Source: Anaerolineae bacterium
GTDB lineage: Bacteria > Chloroflexota > Anaerolineae > UBA4142 > SHND01
Reading direction: 5' to 3'
Assembly (NCBI GenBank): GCA_022072245.1
Contig: JAJVIA010000002.1
Location: 1 to 32,894, forward strand
Length of the DNA: 32,894 bases
The notes beneath the pieces were generated by a model, which saw nothing but the letters and a program-made list of their open reading frames with translations, was not told the origin of the DNA and did no database searches. This document shows positions 17,054 through 24,518 of the stretch, in pieces. A program made the translations under genes and the position numbers. Positions within the stretch are counted from its first letter, which is position 1. Each line of letters opens with the position of its first letter.

Positions 17054-17888
17054 ATATCTTTTCCAGGATGGATTCCTGATCTTGGCGCAACAACATGACT
17101 TGATATGGTGGCGCGGATCGATGAACATCCACAAATTGATTTTCTTGCATGATTCGCAGGACTTCGTCCAAGTCAGATTTAGCCATTAAGAAAAGTTGCG
17201 GAAAACCACTATTCATTAACACATCGAGGCTGACCCCAATTCTATCGGGGTACTGTGCCTTCCAAAAATCAAGCAAGGCATATCCTACTACCCAGGCAGA
17301 GGGAGTAACTGGGGATTGTACGCGAAATCTTCCACTGTCGGTTGCTTCCAGAATTTTTAATTTTCCTAATCCTTCAGAATTAGTGTACGCATTTAAGAGT
17401 TTTGTGGCTGTGCTTTGAATTTTTCTTGCTGATATAACTTTATTTTCAGATTGCCAAATAAAATCGCCAATAAAATCAGAAACATCCTCTTTTGAGAACA
17501 AGTTGCTCGGAAAAAAGAATTTTATTACAACTTGATTCCAAAATGCAGGACCTGGACCGTGAGGTGCGCTCAAGTGATAATGCATTGCCCATTGTGTATT
17601 AGCAAGATCGAATTGCTCATCATTTCGAAATGCAAAGGTTCCAAAATTAGTAAGTTTATATTTTGGGGTAATCAGTCCACAGCCTCTTGCGTAATAAGGC
17701 ATCGCTTTTACGTAATTCGTTCCCAAGGAAGTCGCTTCTGAAAAAAACTCTCTTCGGGTTATCTGGCTTAAGGATTGAAGATTTGGATTATCCAAAACTG
17801 CTTTGACAATTTTCGACAATGATTGGCGGGAAAGTGATATGTCTTCATGAAAAATGGTCGGAATTCGAGTTTTTTGTGTGGTCGGCAT
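17040..17888 (-). CDS. DUF4007-like protein, second copy
   Basis: This encodes 282 residues; ATG 17888 has AAGG upstream. Features shared with the DUF4007 family are FHEDISLSRQSLSKIVKAVL at the N-terminus, then GCGLITPKYKLTNFGTFAF, and a TQWAMHYHLS segment. The upstream protein at 22,687-23,622 has the same layout (GHEKFVFRYGWLKKG, then SLWLLHWQLT). A winged-helix-like region before the LT-FG motif suggests DNA binding. I recall DUF4007 genes next to DndC-like genes in defence islands. This copy precedes the BrxF/BrxC pair, so it may be the adaptor for that ATPase. The function is unknown. Confidence 0.7.
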   Translation of the reverse strand: MPTTQKTRIPTIFHEDISLSRQSLSKIVKAVLDNPNLQSLSQITRREFFSEATSLGTNYVKAMPYYARGCGLITPKYKLTNFGTFAFRNDEQFDLANTQWAMHYHLSAPHGPGPAFWNQVVIKFFFPSNLFSKEDVSDFIGDFIWQSENKVISARKIQSTATKLLNAYTNSEGLGKLKILEATDSGRFRVQSPVTPSAWVVGYALLDFWKAQYPDRIGVSLDVLMNSGFPQLFLMAKSDLDEVLRIMQENQFVDVHRSAPPYQVMLLRQDQESILEKIYGSN

Positions 17889-17897
17889 TTTGACCTT

Positions 17898-18401
17898 CTA
17901 TTCAATAGGCGCAGAATTTTCAAAATTAGAAAGAGGATTTAATATCGCTATTATTAATTCTCGAAGACTCTGCCTCATCTCTTTATTTGAAAATAATTGA
18001 TAGGTAGAACTATCCAAATATGCATAATCAATATTTTCTTCAATCCTTTTGGTGCCTCCCCCCGATGTCGACAAGTTAGCATATTGAACTTCGCGCCCAC
18101 TCTTAACTTTATGTTTCCAAAAACTTGATGTCCTCAAATGAAAAAATGGTGGAGCGGGTTGATTCCAATCACCTTCAATACGAATCAAGTTAAATATATT
18201 TGAAAAACTTTTAGCGAGATCATCATTGAAGTAGATTTTATTCTCAATAATGATTTTTTTGTCAAATAAATCAAGAACTGCAAGCATCATCACCAATTTG
18301 TGCGGCTTTTTATGTCCATGAGTAACATCTCTTTGCATTTTTTGGATTTCTTTTTTAAAGTGATCCAATTTTTCCTGTAGACTCGCAGTGCCGTCGTTCA
18401 T
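17898..18401 (-). CDS. Sulfur-binding-domain (SBD)-like protein without HNH nuclease
   Basis: This encodes 167 residues with AGGAAA before ATG 18401. Two stretches resemble the phosphorothioate-binding domain of ScoMcrA-type and related HNH proteins: KPHKLVMMLAVLDL (32-45) and PPFFHLRTSSFWKHK (84-98). They have the usual spacing and a loop with basic residues between them and the C-terminus. Those nucleases carry a C-terminal HNH (Cys pair plus HH...N...H), which is absent here; the protein ends shortly after a helix. It lies between the DndC-like gene and the second DUF4007-like gene, 9 bases from each. Inferred role: recognise phosphorothioate-marked DNA and guide the modification or exclusion machinery. 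Confidence 0.6.
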   Translation of the reverse strand: MNDGTASLQEKLDHFKKEIQKMQRDVTHGHKKPHKLVMMLAVLDLFDKKIIIENKIYFNDDLAKSFSNIFNLIRIEGDWNQPAPPFFHLRTSSFWKHKVKSGREVQYANLSTSGGGTKRIEENIDYAYLDSSTYQLFSNKEMRQSLRELIIAILNPLSNFENSAPIE

Positions 18402-18410
18402 ATGTATTTC

Positions 18411-19229
18411 CTACAAATGGCATACTAAACAAGACTGATCATCACCTTCTACTTCACCTAATCCAAAAACATCACTTAAGGATTGATTTTTATTTTGGCT
18501 TTTTCTTCGCTCTTGAAAACGATCGTGATCTATCTTTATTTTTGCCACTCTTTCTGCACCTTTTAATTCTTCCAAACTTTCATTAGCGCCCCATGTATAA
18601 ACTTCGCCTGTGATTTCATCCTTTTTCTCAAACTCACCTGCCTTTTTATACAAATCAGGATGGTTTTCAAGCAACCCAACCCATTCAACCTTCTGTTGGA
18701 AAAAGCAAAAATAACATCCAGATCTGGAGCGCCAATCGTAATACTTAGGTAAACCCAAGCCACTCTCTTCTAGTAAACGGAAGATATCTTCTTTTGTTAA
18801 TCCGGCCTCTATAAATGGATATACAGCAGTAATGTTCGGTTTTGTTGATATATAACCTTTCCTATGCGCTTCGTCCGCTCGAATTCCTACGTAACTTACA
18901 CATGGATCATCGCCGACAAATCTTTCAAAAGGTTCAATTTTCAATTTCCTAGTACACCACCTTGTTCGTGCATCAGGCAAAACACCACGATATATTTGTA
19001 AGTAATGCCTAAAAGGTCTATCAGGGTTTAAGCGATTAATCGGTTTTCCCAAGAAAACTTCAAGGCGATCTAGGTATTCGTATGTTTCTGGAAGTTCTTC
19101 CCCGGTATCGCAAAAAACATACTCAACATTTGGAATTTTATCGCGCATAAAGATTGCCAAGGCAGTACTATCTTTCCCCCCTGACAAGGAAAGGATGTGG
19201 CGAATAGGTTTTTGCATTTCTGTGGTCAT
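18411..19229 (-). CDS. DndC/BrxP-like PAPS-reductase-family sulfurtransferase
   Basis: This encodes 272 residues. I chose ATG 19229 because GAGAGG lies 6 bases upstream; the GTG at 19250 has none. PP-loop motif SLSGGKDSTALAIF (14-27) binds ATP, and further family motifs are VFCDTGEELPETYEYL, RWCTRKLKIEPF (91-101) and GIRADEAHRKGY. The Cys residues in two CxxC pairs (Cys172/Cys175 in SGCYFCFF; Cys267/Cys270 at the extreme C-terminus, SCLVCHL) could bind an Fe-S cluster, as in DndC. DndC activates the DNA backbone for sulfur insertion. As I recall, a PAPS-reductase-like gene (brxP) replaces pglX in BREX type 4. Its operon partners (desulfurase, SBD-like, PglZ) support a phosphorothioation role over sulfate assimilation. 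Confidence 0.88.
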   Translation of the reverse strand: MTTEMQKPIRHILSLSGGKDSTALAIFMRDKIPNVEYVFCDTGEELPETYEYLDRLEVFLGKPINRLNPDRPFRHYLQIYRGVLPDARTRWCTRKLKIEPFERFVGDDPCVSYVGIRADEAHRKGYISTKPNITAVYPFIEAGLTKEDIFRLLEESGLGLPKYYDWRSRSGCYFCFFQQKVEWVGLLENHPDLYKKAGEFEKKDEITGEVYTWGANESLEELKGAERVAKIKIDHDRFQERRKSQNKNQSLSDVFGLGEVEGDDQSCLVCHL

Positions 19230-19275
19230 ATAAATCCTCTCAAATACCACTAAAAATCATGGGTTAATTTGTCAA

Positions 19276-19281
19276 ATTATA
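19276..19281 (-). promoter_or_regulatory. Candidate internal -10 element upstream of the DndC-like gene
   Basis: On the minus strand the 75-base gap holds a perfect TATAAT (19281-19276), immediately followed by TTGACA (19275-19270). No good -35 lies 16-18 bases upstream of the TATAAT, and no good -10 lies 16-18 bases after the TTGACA. An internal promoter for the downstream eight genes is possible but not proven. This is the longest gap in the operon. Confidence 0.3.
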
Positions 19282-19304
19282 CGCTGAAAATACAAGGAAA
19301 TTGC

Positions 19305-22300
19305 CTACAATTTTGTATCTTGGTCATCCACTATTTCTTGCAGCAGCATCTGTAAAGCAACCCTCAAAACCTGTGGATCGTCAGATTTAGCCTTTTTTAG
19401 TTGATGACGAAGGTTTTCTGCAATAACACGGCTTTGTTTTCGCTGTTCATGAGACAAGCTAGCTTCTGGAGCATAACCCTTTAGCGCTGCTCGGAACGTC
19501 TTAGCGAAAACTGGTACTTTCTCAGCAAAAGTGTCTGTGTCTATGTCTGTCCAGTTTTTATACGGGCGATTGGCGATATAAGCAAGGGTGCTCTCAAGGG
19601 CAGCGCGCCCATCCTGAGTTTCAACCGCACGCTTAAGAAGTGGCAACAAATTGGAGTTTGTTACATGAGGAGCAAGTTCGCCCGCCAAAGTGCGGAACAG
19701 ATTCCAATTGTCTTCGCCGGCTCCCAATCCACAAGCATCTAACCACTTATCTCTGCCCCACTCTAAAAGCCTTGGGGTCTCGTTCGATAATTCAGTTAGT
19801 GCATTGTTCAAACGCGTAAAGAATTGATCCACCTTATCTTTATCTAACCGCTTGTCTTCAAAAGGCTCTAACTCAAGCGCTAAGGGCAAATCTGAAAATA
19901 GTAATTTTTCAGGTGACTTGGCTTGATCTACAGCAGTACGAATACCCTGTGCATGCTTGGAAATACGATTTGTTTTCCACGTATGTTCAGGTAAAGATTT
20001 CAGACCACGGATCAACATCCTGACAACAGGCATAACCGCTGCGTCGGTCTGATATCCACGTGCAAACCGCTCAATGATCGCCTGACGCGTTCCTGCAATC
20101 CTGCATCCTGCTACTGCAAAGAGTTCAGGTCTGCGCAAAAGAACTTCCCAGTCGGCAATAGATGGCTCAGGAAGCAACGATCCTTCACGATACAACGTGG
20201 TTTCATCCTGATGAATGATCACAAAAAGGCAGAGCAAAATTGGGAGAACCCCATCTGTTATTCCATATGGGGGTGCGGTTAAAAGCTGGAACAACTCTGC
20301 AACACTACGCGGCTCAAAGGTGTCACTAAACACAAAACGTGAGATTTCATTCCAAGCAGGCGCAATCGATAATACGTCGTTGTTCTTTGGAGTGACGAAT
20401 TCCCAATGTCCTTTTTTGACCTCTTTATGCAGCCCACTTGCCTTCAAGAGGCTCTCGTAAATACTTCGTTCTGGGGGGAAGCCTTCGATTCCTAGATTTA
20501 ATTCAACAGAATGCGTCATCATCTTTTCAATCAGGTTGCGCCTTGCAGCTGCTCCCTGACTGGAGAGTGCGCGCCGATTAATGATTTCATTCCAGATGAC
20601 GGGGCTCTGATCATATAGAGCATCACAGACTTTTGAAAGCAAATGTGAAAGCCCTTCATTCTTTTTAACAGAAAGGCTTTTTCCTTTATACAACCATTTA
20701 CATAAAGTTGCGTCGGTCAGTCTATGAGAACTTAGCGCGTTTTCAATCTCATTTTGAATAAGCGTTTCAACCGCACTAAAGCGGGTGCGCAGCTCTCGAC
20801 GCGCAACCGGATCACCATGCAGCTCACCAGTATTGTCTTGAACCCAGTGTAATGCACGTATCTCAGACAGCAGTTCGGTGAGCCGTCCCGATTTTTCCAA
20901 GATCCCTATCACTAAATTAGTACGGCTTGCAATTTCGGCTGAACTAGCCCATTGGACGAATTGCTCAGCCTCTACAAAATTAGCAGACAAGCATACAACC
21001 ACGATCCCGCTTGCTCCTGCCGCTGGTGATAAATTTAATTGCTTGTGTGTAAGCGCATCTACATAACGAACCTCGAAATAGCGGGTCACGCCAAAGGTGT
21101 AACTATGACGGCGTGCGACTATAGGTCGTGGTGGTAGATATTTTTGCACTGCTTCAGCAATACTAAAAGTTCCGCCTAACTGCTGGCGAGCCTCTTGTAA
21201 ACGTTCTTCAATATCCACATCACTTCCCTGCCATATTGAATACGTTTTGTTAAAGCGACGATAAACAACCAGTGAACGGGATTGCAAGCTCTTGAGTGCT
21301 TTCTGAATTTCACCTTTTGTCACATCTTGAGATTGCAAAGCGTCCAAGATGCTATCTTCACTTGCATAAAGGTGGCTTACTTCGGCGAGCCAGTTTAATA
21401 AACCAATAGTTTTCAAGACATCGGTTTCAATATGGGTAAGTTCAGGATTGATTGTGTTACTCAACCTATCCATTGTCTCGGTTATAGCGCGTGCCCTGCC
21501 TGTTGCATATAACCTACCCTGAAAATTTGCAGAGAGATAATCGAATAAGTCAGGTAAACGGACAAAAGATGATATTGAGTTTTGTGAAATGAAATCTTGA
21601 AAACCAGCAGGTTCATGCGATGCCAGATACGCAAAAATAGAACGCTCATTTTGAGCCAAACGCTTAAACAAATAAGGCAATGCAATCAGGGATGTTGGAT
21701 GAAAAGGAAATGATTGAATCGCAAGGTTGGTAAGTTCCTCGGCTTTCAACATAGGAGGACACCAACCATTACCGGCTATGTTTCCCGCAATTTCCTTCAA
21801 GGAAGATAGAGTTCCCTTAATGCTTTTTTCGTCCAAATATTCGATTGCCTTTGCCAGCAATCGTAGTTGTTGGGTGGGAGGCTCCTGAAAAGCAATGTCC
21901 TCAAATCTGCCTTGAACTTTAGCCCATTCTCGCTGAGTTTTGCTATCTAAATGAATTGCATAACGCTCAAACGCTTGGTGCAAAATACCAATGAACACAA
22001 ACGGTGCTTCTCCGCTGCGGTTTGCAAATTCAGCCAGTTCCTGCAACAAATAAATATCTGTTACTTCAGGATGGGAAGCTGCATATTCCAATGGCTTTCC
22101 CATTTCATCAAAGACCATTAATGCGCCCAAATAGCCTTGTTCGTGCAAAACCTCAGTCAATTTCTTGAGCCATTGAGTAATAACACGGCTTTCAATTGAA
22201 GCATTCCAATGATCTAACTCATGCAATAAATGCTTGATGTTTGTATTACTATGAAATTTGGCAAGGGACTGGCGCAAACCATGCTTAATACAATCCTGCA

Positions 22301-22700
22301 AAGATGCCCGAAACCCTGTGACTGGAATAGGCAGTAACCCTAGCGTGCTCCCATGATTTAAGACATGTTTGACTTGATTTGCCAAAATTTCATCAACAGA
22401 TTTCAACTGTCTTAGAACATTTTTATGGCCAGGTTGCGCAGTTCCCATAAGGTTCATAAGGAATAAACCATAATAAGATTTTCCAGAGCCATAAGGTCCA
22501 GTCAATGTCCAGGATCTTGCAGGGGAATTTCCCTCAAAACGAACCAGCATTCTTTCCAGACTTGACCGGGATTGACCTGTGAATACATATTCATTCAAAA
22601 GAGAATTATTTTGAAGATCTGCTTCTACATTTATGGAACGAACACCACTTTGACGAATGCGAATGACCTTCGCTAAAGTATCTTGATTATTTTTGCTCAT
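19305..22700 (-). CDS. Large P-loop ATPase of the defence operon (BrxC/DUF499-like)
   Basis: This encodes 1,131 residues. Walker A is LTGPYGSGKSYYGLF (Lys74) and Walker B is LGALMVFDEMGK (Asp198, Glu199). The spacing and the following segment (EAPFVFIGILHQAFERYA) are like those of the BrxC protein downstream. The rest is alpha-rich, with winged-helix-like stretches around 420-500. The C-terminal 60 residues are charged and helical. It overlaps the upstream DUF4007 gene by 14 bases, so the two are probably made together. It is not a helicase: no DEAD or SNF2 motifs are seen. Inferred role: a second nucleotide-driven scaffold or motor serving the modification arm. It could equally be called PglY-like. 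Confidence 0.8.
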   Translation of the reverse strand: MSKNNQDTLAKVIRIRQSGVRSINVEADLQNNSLLNEYVFTGQSRSSLERMLVRFEGNSPARSWTLTGPYGSGKSYYGLFLMNLMGTAQPGHKNVLRQLKSVDEILANQVKHVLNHGSTLGLLPIPVTGFRASLQDCIKHGLRQSLAKFHSNTNIKHLLHELDHWNASIESRVITQWLKKLTEVLHEQGYLGALMVFDEMGKPLEYAASHPEVTDIYLLQELAEFANRSGEAPFVFIGILHQAFERYAIHLDSKTQREWAKVQGRFEDIAFQEPPTQQLRLLAKAIEYLDEKSIKGTLSSLKEIAGNIAGNGWCPPMLKAEELTNLAIQSFPFHPTSLIALPYLFKRLAQNERSIFAYLASHEPAGFQDFISQNSISSFVRLPDLFDYLSANFQGRLYATGRARAITETMDRLSNTINPELTHIETDVLKTIGLLNWLAEVSHLYASEDSILDALQSQDVTKGEIQKALKSLQSRSLVVYRRFNKTYSIWQGSDVDIEERLQEARQQLGGTFSIAEAVQKYLPPRPIVARRHSYTFGVTRYFEVRYVDALTHKQLNLSPAAGASGIVVVCLSANFVEAEQFVQWASSAEIASRTNLVIGILEKSGRLTELLSEIRALHWVQDNTGELHGDPVARRELRTRFSAVETLIQNEIENALSSHRLTDATLCKWLYKGKSLSVKKNEGLSHLLSKVCDALYDQSPVIWNEIINRRALSSQGAAARRNLIEKMMTHSVELNLGIEGFPPERSIYESLLKASGLHKEVKKGHWEFVTPKNNDVLSIAPAWNEISRFVFSDTFEPRSVAELFQLLTAPPYGITDGVLPILLCLFVIIHQDETTLYREGSLLPEPSIADWEVLLRRPELFAVAGCRIAGTRQAIIERFARGYQTDAAVMPVVRMLIRGLKSLPEHTWKTNRISKHAQGIRTAVDQAKSPEKLLFSDLPLALELEPFEDKRLDKDKVDQFFTRLNNALTELSNETPRLLEWGRDKWLDACGLGAGEDNWNLFRTLAGELAPHVTNSNLLPLLKRAVETQDGRAALESTLAYIANRPYKNWTDIDTDTFAEKVPVFAKTFRAALKGYAPEASLSHEQRKQSRVIAENLRHQLKKAKSDDPQVLRVALQMLLQEIVDDQDTKL

Positions 22701-23622
22701 AGTGACCCCTTAGCATTTCCAGTGCATAAGCATCAAAATCATCTGCCACAGAACTTTGAAGATAGACTTGTCTTAATCCAGCCGTTTCTTGCAGAGTAAT
22801 CTTCCCGTTTGTTATTTTATGCATTTGTTCTAAATATTCAACAACGCTATTTTCGTCAAGTTTAAATACTTGTCCAGGGCTTCCATGACGATATACACAT
22901 TCGTCAACAGATACAGTCCTTCTCGAATTAATAACCGAAGGTAAATACTTTAACAAGGTGTAACCAAAGACACCTACAGGTAAAGATGGCTTGGGTCCGA
23001 TATTAAAGCGATAGACATTGTCGTCTACTACAAAACGCAGGATGTCAAGTTCTGCTAAAGGGCAATCTAGGCTTTCTTCTGAAATGGAACCTGGTCTATT
23101 ACGAACAGAAGGAATGTACGTTCGTAAACAGCAGTCAACCTCCCGTTCGATACTTCCATCTGTGGTTTTGACGCCGGCTTGATCAATATGTTTTTTTAAG
23201 AAAAATTGAATTTGTTTTTTGTCAAACTCAGCTTCAAGGTATGAAGAAAAAATTAAATTCCAAATGTAACCTCGAACGATGTTGTTAGTAAGCTGCCAAT
23301 GCAAAAGCCATAAAGACCCAATATCCTCAAAATATGGATCCCAACTGCTCCTTGTTCCGATAAGTTTCCTAGCCAGTTCGGTAGCTTTTAGTGGCTTTGC
23401 AAGAGAAACCCCTTTGGTCTCTTCGGCCATTCCAGTTGCCAAACACCAATGGCGGATGGAACGAACCATATTCTTGCCAACCCCAAGAGTTGCCAAGGAT
23501 TCTTCGTCAGTGAAAACCAGTGGGTTATCTTTGATAGCATCTATTCCTTTTTTTAACCACCCATACCGAAAAACAAACTTTTCATGCCCTCCAAACATGG
23601 GTTTGATATTGCTTGTTCCCAC
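22687..23622 (-). CDS. DUF4007 family protein, first gene of the defence operon
   Basis: This encodes 311 residues. I chose GTG 23622 because AAGGAG lies exactly 6 bases upstream; ATG 23643 has no ribosome-binding site and its first codons contain that very site. Family features are MFGGHEKFVFRYGWLKKGID at the N-terminus, ATLGVGKNMVRSIRHWC, an ELARKLIGT segment and SLWLLHWQLT. It carries a probable winged-helix region. DUF4007 genes accompany DndC-type sulfur-modification genes in other defence islands (recalled). It overlaps the ATPase gene by 14 bases. No confident promoter is seen upstream; the structured 320-base spacer lies there. Confidence 0.85.
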   Translation of the reverse strand: MGTSNIKPMFGGHEKFVFRYGWLKKGIDAIKDNPLVFTDEESLATLGVGKNMVRSIRHWCLATGMAEETKGVSLAKPLKATELARKLIGTRSSWDPYFEDIGSLWLLHWQLTNNIVRGYIWNLIFSSYLEAEFDKKQIQFFLKKHIDQAGVKTTDGSIEREVDCCLRTYIPSVRNRPGSISEESLDCPLAELDILRFVVDDNVYRFNIGPKPSLPVGVFGYTLLKYLPSVINSRRTVSVDECVYRHGSPGQVFKLDENSVVEYLEQMHKITNGKITLQETAGLRQVYLQSSVADDFDAYALEMLRGHYEQK

Positions 23623-23643
23623 AATTTTCTCCTTGAAAATCAT

Positions 23644-23964
23644 TTATAGAACAAGTTTACCATTAATACATTTTTGTCTTCCGAATGTGGCATACCGGTC
23701 TAGTGGGTCGTTTAATGTCCCTACGTATACCCCAATGGGACTGCCGCTGTCTGGTGGGCAGGTGTTCCCGGAAATATGCCGCTTGCCGGTAACCCGGCAC
23801 GATCTAATTATTTACCCCGCATTTTATTGGTTTAAGGGTTAGTGTAATATTTGTCATCACAAGCATTAAGCTAAATAAGCTTACTCTCTGCTGAGAACGA
23901 CTTTCTTTAGTTTGGTAATCTTATTCCATCAATTGGCTTTTGAGTAACATAGTTCGCCACAGAA
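23644..23964. other. Intergenic region with a GC-rich structured segment
   Basis: No convincing gene is present. The part at 23,691-23,800 is about 58% GC by my count, against clearly AT-rich flanks. It can form hairpins: TGCCGG/CCGGCA (23,784-23,799) and GTCCC/GGGAC (23,717-23,741). Several frames stay open across it, including a minus frame that stops at TAA 23,644-23,646, directly before the DUF4007 frame, but none has a good start and ribosome-binding site. It could be a 5' leader RNA, a repeat, or the eroded end of a lost gene. Confidence 0.5.
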
Positions 23965-24471
23965 CTACTGTTTTGTTTTTTTTGTCTGTTTGTTCGCTTT
24001 TACTCGTTCTGAAATCAGATGGCTTTGTTTTTTGTAAGCAAAGAGAAATATAAAGAAAAGAATCCCCATGATTAGATATTCATCCCAGATTGCAACAAAG
24101 TGAATGCTTGCTTCGATAAGCTTATACAACTTCATTAAAAGCAACACCAAGAACAAGGTGAATAAAGTTCGGTACATATTGTTGGCTTCCAAAATTTGCT
24201 CAATTTTCGGATCGATTTTTGAAGCAGAAACAAAGTCTTTATAATCAGCGAATACTACGAACTTCAACCTTCGCAGGAATGGCTCCAAAATTAATGAACC
24301 TATTCTGCTAATGACCAAACCAATGAAATAATAGAGAAATAAGCCAAAAACAATATCCGCTTGATACAGGTCAAGATTTATGAACTTATCCGCCAGAAAG
24401 ACGAAAAGCACCCCTGGCAATAGATAATTGAATAAATGATAAGAAGCCAGTTTTTCAAGAAATTCCTTCAT
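23965..24471 (-). CDS. Four-TM membrane protein of the ubiquitin-like module
   Basis: This encodes 168 residues; ATG 24471 follows GAGGAT. Four hydrophobic segments are visible, at about 13-29 (LFNYLLPGVLFVFLADK), 38-62, 101-119 (LFTLFLVLLLMKLYKL) and 128-146. A cytoplasmic-looking loop lies between the second and third, and the tail is very basic (KANKQTKKTKQ). It is the last gene after the MBL and E2-E1-JAB genes, 47 bases downstream. Membrane proteins at this position in defence operons often act as effectors that damage the inner membrane, or as anchors. Neither role can be shown from sequence. Confidence 0.75.
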   Translation of the reverse strand: MKEFLEKLASYHLFNYLLPGVLFVFLADKFINLDLYQADIVFGLFLYYFIGLVISRIGSLILEPFLRRLKFVVFADYKDFVSASKIDPKIEQILEANNMYRTLFTLFLVLLLMKLYKLIEASIHFVAIWDEYLIMGILFFIFLFAYKKQSHLISERVKANKQTKKTKQ

Positions 24472-24518
24472 GATTTATCCTCAGATCAAGATGTAAATTC
24501 ATATTTACTGGGTTACCC

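Noticed and set aside
17898-18401. Full SBD-HNH restriction nuclease
   Set aside because: The HNH cysteine and histidine motifs are missing, and the reading frame ends before that domain would fit.
23279-23842. 187-residue plus-strand open frame across the DUF4007 gene start and spacer
   Set aside because: Most of it is antisense to the DUF4007 gene, it has no ribosome-binding site, and its composition is unlike a real protein. The spacer part is reported as an intergenic segment only.
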